This document shows, in pieces, positions 11,665-24,483 of a stretch of DNA of 64,000 nt; within the stretch, counting starts at the first letter, position 1; every line of letters begins with the position of its first letter. This DNA comes from Eopsaltria australis (Eukaryota > Chordata > Aves > Passeriformes > Petroicidae), in assembly GCA_034509425.1 (NCBI GenBank), contig JAVTVJ010000343.1, positions 372,001 through 436,000 of the forward strand. The letters run 5' to 3'. The notes beneath the pieces are model-generated. The model did no database searches. It worked only from the letters and a program-made list of their open reading frames with translations, and was not told the origin of the DNA. The position numbers were made by a program, and so were the translations under genes.

Positions 11665-14321
11665 GTAATGTATATAATTTTTGTATTGAATATCCTTATG
11701 TGTAATAAAATTACCTTACATTTCCTATCAATATATACAAAGTAGGCAGAAAATCAGCAGCTCGCACTGTTGTTTGTGTGGTTGCTAAGCAGCTAATGCA
11801 ATTTGTTGTTTTAAATACAAAGTGTTCAGTTCCAAAAATGGGTGTATGTTTGCTATAGACCCAGGATTTTACTCACACTTCATCATCTGCCTTTCTTTGC
11901 ACAAATTAATCTTCTGATTTTGGCCAGCTGGTTGGCATACCTGGTTGGATTCTGCTTTTCCTCAACATAGATATGACTGTATCTCAGTGATAATGTGGGC
12001 TTAAATATTGAAGAGCAGCACATTCTCCGCTGCTTGCCATTATTATATTTCTGTACCTAGAATCAGTAATGTGCTTGGGAGAGTTTTTTCTCCTCCACAG
12101 TTAATTGGTAGAAAATCTGGTGGTTTAACTGCTGAAAAGCAGAAAATCCTGCATTGTCGCCTAGAATTTTTTCCTTTAGAAGTAGAAAGACAAACAATAT
12201 GTATGCAAAACATGCAGATTTTCACATTTCTGCTTGCATGTGAGTTTGTCCTGCAGGAAAATTCACTGGAAAGACACAGCTGCAAAAGAAATTACAAAGA
12301 ATATGGGGACAGCTTGTTTCCTACAGGAAAGTCATTGTGTATAGAGGACAAAATATTTGCCATGTCGTTTTGCTAGTTAAGGGTTTTGGCATTCTGTTGC
12401 CACTCTTAGCAGCACATATTAAGGAAAGTTTGAGACCAAATAAATTCTAATTCACCCAGGACAGTTTACCCTGGGGTCTGTTCCTATCCCAAGTGGTCCA
12501 CTCTACTCTTGGAGTTTCCCATCCTTGATGCAAAGAGTGCTCAGCTGTCAGGCAAACAGCTGCTGGGCTGCTGTGGCTTGAAGATGGAGAAGTCATTTAG
12601 ATTACCATGTTATCATGACCAGTGAACTATGGCAGCTTAGCAGCTGTTACATGAGCAGCTGAGCATTTCTTAACAAAGGACAAGAGCCTCAGAGAGGGGT
12701 TTGAGGAAGACAGGTGGGTATGGGATCCAGGGTGTTAATTTCCTGATAAGCTGTCCTTACAAATTCTACCACTACCTGCATCTGAATTCTTATTTGAGAT
12801 GTCCTTTATAGAGCTATTGAGGGGGAAAATGATTTCTGAAGGACTGATGTTGGCCCTCAGCCAGTAAGATTGTCTTTATTAGGAGGAAATGCTCATTAAA
12901 AAATAAACTGCAGAGTGCCAGTCCGTGAGTTCCAGGATTTGGGAATAAAAAATAGTAGGAACTATTTTTAAGGGGACCTTTTAACATTCTGAGGGGTTTT
13001 CCAGATTTTCCTTGCTCACTTATAAGAGAGGAAAGGCTGTCTGTTCCATAGATTTTTGCATAGTTCTTTGTACATTTCTGTTACTTGGGAAAACATTTTC
13101 AAAATCCACCAGGATAGCTTAATATTGCTTCCTTATAGTAAATTCATTCTATGTTAGCTGCAGGGGTTTTATTTGCCACTAATGCGATAAATGTCAACTT
13201 GATTTGAAAAGCTGGTTCAGGGAATGTGTGTCTTAGTGTAGGAATTTACTCTATTCTTTAGAGACACAAATGAATCTGGTCAGTAAGGTCTTTGCCTCAG
13301 TAATAGACTGAGTTGACTTTCTCAAAAAGTGATAGTTTTACAGCGGGTTATGAAGGGAATCGTTGCTTTAACTTCTAACAGTGTGGTGTGTATATATATA
13401 TACCTGCTTAACAAAGGATCTTCTGTTTCTCTAGGTGTAATGAGTTCAGGTCCCAAGTAAAGGAGCTCTGTTTTTCACTTGAAAGAACTCCATTTTATGT
13501 TGGATACCCATGAATCCTCTAGTATGCAAAAACTTACTACTGTGAGATAAATACCTCCCCTTTCAGAAGGTTTAATTGAAAAAAAATATAATTACGCAAA
13601 TGTAAGGAAAATAGCATAACCTGGATACAAGAGGTACAATTCAAATACACTTGTAGAAGTTTACTCAAGAGTGAACATAACTGAGACATTTTACACAATG
13701 AGATGCTAAATAAGACCACACAGATTTGTGCAAGACACCAGCCTTTTAGATACTCTGTTTTCACAAGTTACCACGACATGCTTCATCCTTGGCCTCATTT
13801 CAAATGAGTAACATTTGTGTGAGAAGTCAGTATTGCCCATCAGGTGTTCGCTGAAGACACGTTTTAGTACAGTTGGGGTTTTTTCCCATATATTCGGAAA
13901 AGTTCTAAGTCAAAGTGAGCTACATTTGCCCTTCGTTTTGATTGATAGTGTTGTGGCATGAAGGGAAAACGTTTTGTCAGCATACAGTAAGCAGAGACAT
14001 TCAAAAAGAAATTCTGGGCCTTTTCACAGTAAAGTTACACTCAAAATCAGTGATTGGACACTTTTCTAAAATGAAGTCAATTTTCTATGTAAAATGAATG
14101 TTGTTTTTATTGTTACTGTTCTTTCCTGTAGGCTTGGTTCAGTTTCTGCCAAACTAATGGATTTCAGTGGAAATTAGACCATCCACTTTAATTTGTTCTA
14201 ATTATGTCTTTGAGACAATACTAACTTGAGATGCTTTGAGGATGCTGTTTTAACATGATGCAAGTGCAGTGGAACAGGTATTGCTTAGGTATTGATTATT
14301 TTTTTCTTTTCTTGCCAACAG
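11665..14321 (+). other. UXS1 intron 2
   Basis: No exon or interspersed repeat that I can name is visible. There is a short TA run at about 13390-13402. The branch/acceptor region is a pyrimidine tract ending cttgccaacag. Confidence 0.8.
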
Positions 14322-14370
14322 GTCTCTTCAAGAAAATGGGGATCAGAAGGTGGAAAGTAGAATAGAGGAG
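14322..14370 (+). CDS. UXS1: UXS1 exon 3, stem region, residues 41-57
   Basis: One base completes Arg41, then SLQENGDQKVESRIEE is read. This corresponds to the human stem with several substitutions (for example I to L and an E-L to D-Q change), as expected for a flexible, weakly constrained lumenal stem. The exon is 49 nt and ends on a codon boundary with donor GTTAGT. Exons 3 and 4 together are 93 nt, so skipping both would preserve the frame. Confidence 0.95.
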
Positions 14371-16048
14371 GTTAGTTTGCTAATAGTTGTAGTCTGTTTT
14401 GTTTTGAGGAGTTAAGCAAAAGTCCTGGCAATTTCTGGAGTAGACGTGGGTACTGAACATGCCTAGTGGTTCTGAACTGCTGTACCAATACCTCTGAATT
14501 TCCATTCCAGCCTCAGTTTGTTGTGAAATATTAAGAATGTGTGCAAAAAGTCTTTCTCCCAATATTTTAGGCTTCCAGTCTAATAACAATAAAACAAAGT
14601 ATTTAATAGATAGAGAAGTCCTTGCTGTTGATGCCCCTTACACTTACGTGGGTGTGTGTTCCTGTATTAGTGTAGTGTGGTCTGCCTGGTGACTTGTATG
14701 CCAGCAGGTTTATATAGCAGTTGTTCCTCTGGACACAGTGAGCAGCCCACTGAAAATGCTTAGAATCAATGGAGAGCTTGCATTCCACTCTCTCTGGTTT
14801 TTTTTGTTTGGTTTGTTTGGTTTTTTTAAAAAAAATCTGGTAAGTGTTGCAACAAGCATTGTGAAAACTCATGTTTAAAGAATAAATTTCAAGTATTTCA
14901 CTGATGTGTAGATCAGGGTTACTGTAAGGTCTAAGAAGTTGGGCATTTCTGGATCTTATTTTTAAAGTTGTACTTGTATAGTATCTTACACTATCAGAAT
15001 AAATATAACTGTTTCAAGAACTATTTGCTGTACCACAGAGCTAAATATTTAATGAATATAAATGACAATACCATATGATTTCCTCTTTACATGAATATGC
15101 AGCTTTATTTACTTTATGAAGTTTCTGAATTGTCTAGCTCTAACCAGAAGTATTTGTATAAAACAAATGAATGGTGATTGCTGATGTGCTGCCAGTTTGT
15201 ACCAGTTAGAACCGCTGACAGCTTTCAACTTATATATAGCCCTAGAGGGTAAATTTTGTGACACGGCTTTAGTAAACTTAAAAATAAGAGTTCAGGGACT
15301 TCTGTTGAAATTCAGCAGGACTGTTAGAAATTTGGGTCATGTGGTAAAAAAACTGAAACAGATGCCAGCTTAAGTGATTCTGTCTTCTAAAATGATCCTC
15401 TCTTCTAAAGCCATGAAAATGCAAACAGAAGTCTTGGTAGGTGAACTATTTTTTCTAACAAATTTCCTTTGAATATTTTCTTAAGCCTAAATATACCCCC
15501 AAATCATGGTGTAGAACATATCTAGGTATTTAAACATGATGTATCTTTAAATTTGCATAGCATGTTCTGAGAGAATTATCGTCATTCCACTGGAGCTAAT
15601 GCCCCTCTCTCTGTGTCTCTGTCCTCACTGTGCTTATCTATTGCCCATTTAAATAGCTGATGTTTAAATTACTGTCCCATTGTTTTGTTGCTGGATGTAG
15701 ATTACCTTTGACAACCTCAGACAAGTCACTTATGACTTCACTTTGCCAATCATAACTGGATGTCCTTGTCAAGGCTATGTAGCCTTGAGATGTTTTGTTT
15801 TGAGTGGTAAGCTAAGGGATTTCATTTCACAGTGTTCTAGGTGATTTGATTCTTAGTGGAAAAGGTTCAAGGGTTTTTCTATGTAAATGAGGCTTTAAAA
15901 TGTAAGTTTCTTGGAGTGTCTTCAGTAGAGATCTGCATATGAGACTGTTTGCCATGATTTTTGCTCTGAGGCAGCTTCCTATGTGCATGTTTTGTGATGT
16001 GAATCTTGTTTTAGTCTTCAAAGTTTAAATGTTTTTCCTTTATTTTAG
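14371..16048 (+). other. UXS1 intron 3
   Basis: No gene or named repeat is visible. A T-run/A-run pair (about 14818-14836) forms a weak self-complementary tract. The acceptor is ccttta followed by ttttag at 16048. Confidence 0.8.
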
Positions 16049-16092
16049 GCTGTTGCACCTCTAAGGGAGAAAATCAAAGATCTAGAAAAAAG
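16049..16092 (+). CDS. UXS1: UXS1 exon 4, stem/coiled-coil residues 58-72
   Basis: The translation is AVAPLREKIKDLEK followed by two bases of Ser72. The LREKI-DLEK segment is charged and has hydrophobic residues at heptad-like spacing, so a short coiled coil in the stem is likely (inference). The start AVAP replaces MVEP of human. The donor GTATGT is strong. The exon is 44 nt and leaves a split codon. Confidence 0.96.
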
Positions 16093-19000
16093 GTATGTCC
16101 TCCACTGAATTTGGGAAGCAGTTCAAAGGCACAGTTTCTTTTCTGTAGCAGTCCGTTCTGTAGTTGTAAGCTTGAAATAAAGTTTTGTATATACCTTCAG
16201 CACCTTTGAGTTGTCATCATATGTAAGTGAGGAGAGGGATTGAATGCTGAGACAGTAACAGTTAAGTTATTCAGGCTGATTGATCCTACTAAACCAAGCT
16301 GGGAGTGCTGGACTCTTGTCAAGTTCAAATTCTGTGGAGGAATTTGTTACTTGGGGTCCAGCTGATGAATGGATTACTGTGGTTTATGTCTGCTAAGACA
16401 TACTAGTTTCATCTTCAAGAGACTTAAAATATGTTTTACCACACTTTTCCCATACTCGTGATCGGTTACTGTGGTTCAGCTACTGTAGAGTGATTTGCTT
16501 GTGCATCTTAGGCCATCTGTGTGCTTTGCATGAGCCTGACTGACCTGCTTCTCTCAGGATTTGTAAGGGAATGTGTTATCCCTCACTCTGCCTGTTTGCC
16601 TTTGTGTCAAATCAGTTCTCTGATCTGGGCATCCTCTCATGGACAGATGATTTCATCACAAAATAAGGTCTGGTGGGAACTGTCAGCTCTGGCAAGGACA
16701 TGCTGCTTTTGCCAGTGGTTCTGTTTGGCAGGTGACACTGTTGGTGTCCCAGGCAAAGCAGAGAGTGCTGCATTGCAAAGGGCCAAGTCTAGATTGTCCA
16801 AGCAGTACCAGTAAGCCCTCATAGGGAGTTGCATACTGGTGGTTGTGTGCCCACCCTCTGGAGAGGAGACAGAATACCATTGCAACTGGCCAGGGGTATG
16901 CTTGACACCTGCTGTGCTTTGGTGTTCAGTTTTGTCTTGTCAATGAGCTGCTGCCTCTCCTCCTCCCACCCCTCTTGGGCTGTAAGGAAAAAAAAAGGGA
17001 GAAAAAATTGCAGTTCTGTTCTTCACAATTGATTCGAAAGGTTCAGTGACCTGCCACACGGAATTTATTTCAGCGAGAATACTGATCTGATTGCTCATCT
17101 CTTAATGTGCACATGAACTTCATAGGTTGAACTAGGCATATATTGGCAACGTGAAACAAATTCCAGATTGTCTCACCACCTTGCCAGTTACAATATTAAA
17201 TTGATTTGTTTAATCTTTGTTGATAGTCCAGTAACTTTCAGGTTCAGTTAAGGGTAATTCAGGTACTTTCTTCTGCCATCCACAGAGGACCTTTGTGGGA
17301 GGGTGTTGTGATTGGCTCTTTTTTATTTAAAATTGTTGTAGTTTTTCAAATGAGCAGTGAGTTGTTGAGTCAAACCATTAAGTTAAAACTTCTCCCAGAA
17401 GCCATATAAATACTCTTGCCTTTTCATGTGTATTGATAAGTCTTGTTTCAGACCTGTAGGAAAAAGCAGAAAGAATCAAAATATTTTTGTACCTCTGTAT
17501 GAACCAATCTGGAAATTACACTTGCACAAAAGGGACATTCTTACTGCTGTCTTATTTTTCAAATAATGTAGCCATTTACCTCTGATGGTTCAGCTGAATT
17601 TGGGTTGTTACAATTAATATTTTTAAAATTTTGTATCTGTGTGAAGTGACAGTAACTACTCACTGTCAGATGCCTGAAAGCTGATCCTGCTTGCAAAGCT
17701 TATTCTAGTGTTAATGTTTTCTTACCTCATAAGCTGATAAAACCTGAAAGCAAGCCATCTTCATACTTTTGAGAAGCAGGAAAGACAAGAATTCCTTAAT
17801 GCTAGACTCATGACAAGAGATTGTTTAACTGAAGCTAGAGCGGTAAAGTTTTTATTAGGAATTTGCACAGCAAAAGCATTACCATGTAGTCATCAAAGCA
17901 AGCATTAAGTCAAGATAAACTCCATTTTGTTGCCAAAAGGTCATCATTTGGCTGCCAAACTCTATCCCACTGCCTCTAAACTGCTACTAGTGTAATGGAA
18001 GGAGCAAAAATGTTTGTGAAGTCCCTTTGGCAGCAATATGACTCCAGGCTGGATTAATGCAACCTTAAAATAGTGGTCTTGGGAATGGAGGAGAGTGACT
18101 TGCCTTGCATTTAGTTATTTGGCACTTAAACTTTTTTTTAACTCCATGAATCTCTTGTTATGAGTGAATTTTCCCCTCTGTCACAGAAGGGATGTGTTTT
18201 ACACATCTGCACTGTGCTTGTGCACTGCTGTCTTTCATTGCTTCAGCATAAGTCAAAGAAATTGTTAGAGACCTGTGTAGTGATGTAAGGCAAGTGTAGG
18301 TAGCTTCTTTTTCAGTCTCCCCGTGTGGCTAACATTGGCAGGTTCCATTGCCATACTTCCCCTATCCAAGAAACTGAAAGCATGCTGTGATGAAAATTGG
18401 ATAAAGTACAGAAGCATCTGTGCTCTGGCACTGAAGAATTCCTGTTGAGCCAGTACTGCAGGTTAGAAGCAGAGGAGGAGGTGCTTAAAGATCACAGTTG
18501 TAGGGTCAGTTCAATCCGTATCTGTCTGTGAGTAGAAGACATTTTGGCTCCTGCATGCTACATGAGGCTGTCTCTAGCCTGTGGACTTACTGGAGGAGAA
18601 GAGTAATCATAGTTTTTGTACAGTGTCATGCTGATATTTAGTTAAGGAAAACCTGAGCTATTAAATTGCCAAGACTGTGATGCTAATTACTGAAATAAAT
18701 AAATAAAATTCATACCTTCTTTCAGAGGACTTTGTTGCTGCATGCAGAATGCATGTCAGGGAGGGAGAGAAGGTTTGAAACATCAAGAGCTTGAGAGAGC
18801 ACTTAAGATTCATATATCACATAGTTTTATTTTATGGTGTTCTCGGTTTGATGAAGTTCCTGTAAAGACAGAGCAAAAATTAAATTACACTAGCTTGAAG
18901 ACCATCAAATAAACGACAGTGTAGCTATTTCTAAGAAAACTAAGATTAGTTTTCATACTGAATAAGCTCTTCTGTAGAAATTGTTGAATTATCTTAAAAT

Positions 19001-19514
19001 GTATTTTTTCAGCATTCTGATTGTAAACTTTATATTGGTTTTTGTAAAACTTTAAAGAGAATTAAAAAGTTTCACATTGAAACTTCCAGAAGTGTTTGAA
19101 GTTAATGCGGTAAGTCAACACAACTTGCTTTCTTTTTCAGAGCTTTTATGAAGGTTTTTTGCCTTTTAAGACTTTGAAAAGAAGGTGTCCAATCACTGCT
19201 CATGTTTTGTGTTATTCTTTTGTGATGTTGTGCCTGGCACTAGTTCTGCTCTCAAAAGATAGAAGTCATTATATTCATTATATAAAATCAGGTAGAAATT
19301 TTAAAAGCACTTTTTGCAGGAGAGTTTTGATATTTCACCATGCACAGGCATTGTCTTGTGTTGACCCAGATAGTCCTTTATTGTAAAAAACTAAATATGC
19401 TCTTAGCAGAACTGTAAGAATGGCATGTTTTCTCACATTTTAAAGACAGGTATATGAAAGAAACCAGGCTGAAACTTACGTAGTTTTTCTTCTTTGTTTT
19501 GAAATGTTCTGTAG
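16093..19514 (+). other. UXS1 intron 4
   Basis: No further exon or recognisable element. Short open frames on both strands (16.5-17.0 kb) look like chance: they have no splice sites or family motifs. The intron ends tgttctgtag. Confidence 0.8.
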
Positions 19515-19575
19515 TTTCACCCAGAAATACCCACCAGTGAAATTTTTATCAGAAAAGGATCGTAAAAGAATCCTG
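19515..19575 (+). CDS. UXS1: UXS1 exon 5, residues 72-92
   Basis: One base completes Ser72, then FTQKYPPVKFLSEKDRKRIL is read. This leads from the stem into the first beta strand of the catalytic domain (RIL, continued by IT in exon 6). It appears identical to human. The exon is 61 nt and ends on a codon boundary with donor GTAAGT. Confidence 0.97.
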
Positions 19576-22500
19576 GTAAGTTTGTGTTTACTCAGAGATT
19601 GTTTTGGGGAAATACCAAAAAATTCTGTGGAACGTAATTTGTTTTGTAGGATTAAAGACATGAGAAGGTATGAAGGGAATTACCTTGGATGTCATATGTG
19701 TTGCACAGGTTTAAGGCACTGCTTCATGTTGATGTTATCAAACTCAGCATATAGACTTGGACTCTGCTTTTGAAATTTGACTTGCCAATTAAGCTGCTCT
19801 TCCCTGTAACTTCTCAGGATCACCTTGCCAAGGAGTCTTTGTGTTTGCTCCCAGATGGCTTAAACTTGCAGAGACTGGGAAACTTTTAAAGCACATATTG
19901 GCAGGTACCTTGTGTGACCAAACTGGGCAAAATCTAGTCATAAGGCTAGAAAAGAAGTTGCTCTGCAGGGAATGTTCATCTCTCTGTATCTTCTCTGTTG
20001 TTTCTGTTATTTTGAATCATAAGCAGTTGAAGGTGGAAGAGGATGGCAGGTTAAGTCAGGACAAGCAGTTATCCAGGGTATTCTTAAATTTAGTGAATTG
20101 TACTGCAGATCAGCTTTCCAGTTTTATCTGCAAAGACTTTTGAAGTTATCTGTGACCTAGATTTTTCCTTGTTTCTGTTCATCTGGGAGGGAAATTGTCT
20201 CTGTGTTTTGAAGGCAGAGAAAGTATAGCTACTTGAGATGTGCAACATAGACTATGAACTTCTTCTGTAGCAGAATGTAAAGTCTAGGACAAAAGCCTGC
20301 TAATGTGTCTAACTTAGCTGGTGCTTTTGTTTGACTTCAAAATTTTGAAGAAAAAGAACTGTAAAGGTGCAGATAAAATTATTTTACTGCATTCTTAGGC
20401 AATACTCTTCATTACTATTGCAAAATTTCACAAAGAAGTGTTACCAAATTAGTTTAGTTCTGCAATGGTGTTCTGTCATTTTTACGAGTCTGAAGGAGGG
20501 AGACCTGTAGACTACCAGTGCCCCTGTTGAATTTAGAAAATAAACTGAGGAAAATAGGGAGAGGTTTAATTTCGAAAATTCCTGAACTGTATACTTCATG
20601 TGTTTGCAAGGGTAATAAAGTAACCTTAATGTCATGTTTTCTGTGTAAGTGAGAATGTACATTGAAGTGTCAGTGAAAGCTGTTAACAGGCTGTGGAGCT
20701 CTTAATGTTCACATCAGACTTTGCCACTGAAAAATACTGGATATTTTGTTGAAATCTGTTGCTTCAACAGAGATGACACATAGTTGGGATAGAAGTGTTT
20801 TCAACTGACCTGGAGGTGAATAGCTTTTTGGTTGCCTGTGTATTTTGTAGAGTTTAAATGACTACAGAGGAACAGCTAAAAGGAATGGCAGGTTGTTCTG
20901 ACTAGTTTTGTGCCAACTTGGTTGGGCATTCATAGACCTCCTGCCCATGTGGGCAGTTCCCTTCTGTTACAGTGTTGCTGTCACAATCCTAGGGGAAATA
21001 ATCCATGTTATTTTGAGTAGCTGAAGTTCCCATAAAAATGTTGCATGACTCTTCAAAATTCTCCAGAATTGGCCAGCCAAGTGAATTTTGCTAGATCATG
21101 TGCTTTATATTTTATTAATACTACATCTTTTTCTAGAATGCATTCTTAATTTGATTGGTTTGTTTTTTTTTTTTTTATTCTGACTGCAGTCTCCAGCTCC
21201 AGGCTGGAGATCCCCACAGCACTGTCCTATGAGACAACAGTTCTAGCAGTTATTTTTTATTAATCTACTTTTCTTTGGAGACGATTTCTAGTAGTGGTGG
21301 TATCTCAGCTGAGACCAGATATCCTGTCACTTTCACTGAAAAGAGATCTTCACCTTGTTGTGCATGATTCATTTGTTTCCTGAGTATCTATTAAGTTACT
21401 AGGCCACAGACTTTGATGTGGAAGAGAAGGAATTCTGTGTTGCCGTTGGTTCAGTCTGTTGGGTGGGTTTTCTCTGAATTGAATATAGTAAACTGATAAA
21501 AGCAGAAAACAAAAAAATGGCTGTAATTTCCTTATGGAGTATAAGATGTTTTGAATCTGATTGCAGACAACAGAAATGTGTAATTAATAGACCAACTTGG
21601 AAGTGCCTCTAGTGAAAATAATTATCAATATTTGTGCCTTTTAGTAGGTGCTAAACTTACCAAGCATACATGCACTTCTAAGTAATTAAATGTTTTCATT
21701 AATGTTGCCTTAATAAAGAACTCCTTTTTAAGACCTAAGTGCTGGTGCTCCAGTTCTGATATGGATATGATTCATGTACAGCTTATGATTATGTAGATTA
21801 ATATGTCATTGTGATTTGCAGGAAGTAATATTTAGAAGTGATGCTTTTATGAATAATTACAGGAAGGTTGTACAAAGAACTTAAGTGATAAATCATCTTT
21901 TCTTTTTTTAATGTTGCCTCAAGTAATGATAGAAAACATAATTTACACAGTTTTTTACTTTTCCAGGGGAAATTCAGCTCCTTTTTCAATCATTTCTTAA
22001 GTTCTTTATCTAATACTCATGGAAATTATGTGTTAATAAAGCCAATGTAGATTTATCATAAAAGCTATGTGCAGGTTTAAGGTAATTGGAAACTTCTTTC
22101 CAGACAAAATTGGTTTGTGCTTTTTTTTGCCTTTTTTTGGTCCTTTTTTTCTTCTTTTTCTGTGTGTGCTTTTTCCTTCATTTTTGTGATTTTTTGCCTT
22201 TTGTTTTGATTGGCTTTGTTATGGTTGTTTTTCAAAAGGGATATTGGGAAGACGACACTTCCTTTTACTGCACCAAAGACATACATTGCAAGCATTGAGT
22301 TTATTGTCTCTAGAATCTTGGAAATAGAAGTAGCAGCGGGAGATTTCCTTGGGCCTCAGTTGAAGGAGTAGGTTCAAGTCGTCTACAGAAAAGTTTTGTC
22401 CTGCTCACCAGAGAAAAGCCAAAACCCTTGGAACATTCAGCAAGGCTGCAGCTTGCTTGCGAGTCAGGATGACCTCATGGCATTAGGTTTTCCATGCATG

Positions 22501-24302
22501 GGTTTGGTTTTTTTCCCTCTGGTAAGTGGTGACATGTGGCAAAGGGCTGTTCTCCCTCAGTTACTGCTCTTCTTTCCTCATTCTCAGCATTGTGCCAGAA
22601 AGCTGCTCTTCCCTCCTCTCTGTTGCAGCTTAATGTGAGCCTCAAGATTCTTTCTATTATTCCAGAGAGGATTTCTCCTAAATCCTGTTTCTCCTTCACG
22701 TTTGTCCAGTAACTGAATATGATGTTGAATCTCCTACAAGGAAGTCCTGACAAACTCAGAATACTGAACAGACCAACTAAAAGATTCCTTTATTAACTGC
22801 TGCTTACAGTTGCTTTGACACACTAGTGCCCCTGAATTTTTAAGAAAAGAAAGAAGGATGAGAATACAAGAAGTGGACATTCAAGCTTTTACAAAAGAAA
22901 ATATGTAGTTTTTGTATGGTTTTTTTTTCCTTTTCAATCATTGGAAGTTTTCCTTTGCTTTTTTGTTTTTCTAGTTTAAAAAAAATCTGCTAATCTTGCT
23001 TTTTAAAACAGTGGATGGCAGGGTACTGGACAGGATAAACGTTTAGCCTTTGACTAACCCAAAGTGAAAGAACTTAAGGCATCTCATCCTTTTCAACAAA
23101 GCACTTTGTCATTGTAGTACACCATCCATTCATTAGATTCCTGCTTGATTCCACCTTGTCCTTTCATTGTTCAGTTAGTTGTCACTACAGCTGAAGAATG
23201 GACATCAACAGCTGAATCACTTTCAAATTGTGAATTTGATCATGCAGATATATTACATTGCTGATACCACACAGGTCTTTTACAAGTCCACTTTTTGAGA
23301 GTTGTGACTGTTGTGTCTTGGTTCTTGAAAACAATCTTGAAAACAGTTTATGAAATGCAGAGAAAGTAATTGCTTCTGTAGATAGGTCTGGATGTGTCAC
23401 ACAACTTGCAGTTCTGCTTATTGTGCTGACTGCTTCATTACTGAATTAGTGATATTTGTTTGTTTACTGTTAAAGTCTGTGGTGCAAAAAGGAAAAATTA
23501 ATCAACATTCTTGTTTCTTCCGTGAAACTGGAGTACAGGGTTTTAAATATTTTATTTTTGCTTGTTTCTTTGCAGCAGAACATCAGAGTTCCAGGATAGG
23601 CAAATGCTGCATGTCAGAGCTAATGGTATAGAATAAAGTTTTTGTAGTTGTAAGGGACCTGCAGAGATCATCTCATCCAGCTGCCTGACCACCTCAGGCC
23701 AGGATGATGTAAGCTATGGATGCATTAAAACACAGAAGAAATTATTTTGGTTTTAGCAGATACTTCAAATGAAAGGTCTTCAAAGAATTCCTTTCCTTCT
23801 TTTTGGGTAAAAACTTGCGGTAGTTACTTAGAATACCCAGCATGTCTTCCATGTAAACCAGACAGAAGCTGGATTTGACTTGTCTGATAAATCTGACGTG
23901 AAAATAACCTGGCATTCTGGCATACCTTTTTTTTTCCTGAGAAATGACATTTGCAGAAATTTTTTCCTATTACCTTTCTGCATCTTTTTAGACTTTGCTG
24001 CCACAAAAAAGAGCACAATCCAATTTGAAAGGAAAAAAGGAAAATAATGTAATCTGAAAAAGAGATTTTGTTGCTGTGAATAGGTAGCTGACCTTCTAGC
24101 CTCACAGTGATGAAACATGTCAAGTATGTCTCTGTAAATTTTAAAAGCTGTAAATCTTGGGCAAAAATATTCTTGGAAATGGAGTTGTTTCCCTTGGAGT
24201 AAGCAAAGATCTGAAACCTATTGTTCTGTCTTCATGTTTGTAGACTTTGTCTAGTGTTTCTGTAAAAAGAAAAAGAAATTTATACCAACTGTCCTAACGC
24301 AG
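19576..24302 (+). other. UXS1 intron 5
   Basis: It contains a short CR1 remnant (23636-23706). At 21182-21210 a GC-rich palindrome and 8-bp stem-loop (TCTCCAGC / GCTGGAGA) follows a long T run (about 21161-21176). No additional exon was recognised. It ends cctaacgcag before exon 6. Confidence 0.75.
23636..23706 (-). mobile_element. Short CR1 LINE 3'-end remnant
   Basis: The segment gtaagggacctgcagagatc, with atctcatccagctgcctgac just after, matches the reverse complement of a CR1 3' terminus (gggacct...agatcatct...ccaactgcc...). Only about 70 bp remain. It is therefore heavily truncated, in the same orientation as the copies at 5.5 and 51 kb. Confidence 0.7.
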
Positions 24303-24483
24303 ATAACTGGAGGAGCAGGGTTTGTGGGTTCTCATCTTACTGACAAACTAATGATGGATGGCCATGAGGTTACAGTTGTGGACAACTTCTTTACGGGCAG
24401 GAAAAGAAATGTGGAGCACTGGATTGGTCATGAGAACTTCGAACTGATAAATCATGATGTCGTTGAGCCCCTGTACATTGAAG
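24303..24483 (+). CDS. UXS1: UXS1 exon 6, Rossmann NAD-binding exon, residues 93-153
   Basis: The largest internal coding exon (181 nt). It starts ITGGAGFVGSHL, the GxxGxxG dinucleotide-binding loop of extended SDR enzymes (Gly95, Gly98 and Gly101). VTVVDNFFTGRKRN follows: the Asp at the end of beta-2 binds the adenosine ribose of NAD+. It ends NHDVVEPLYIE. The protein sequence appears identical to human over the whole exon. Donor GTAGGT; one base of Val153 is left for the next exon. Confidence 0.98.

Noticed and set aside
21182..21210. GACTGCAGTC palindrome and an 8-bp stem-loop after a T run in intron 5
   Set aside because: Stem is short and the run of T before it is common here. No sign of a terminator or RNA gene in a vertebrate context.
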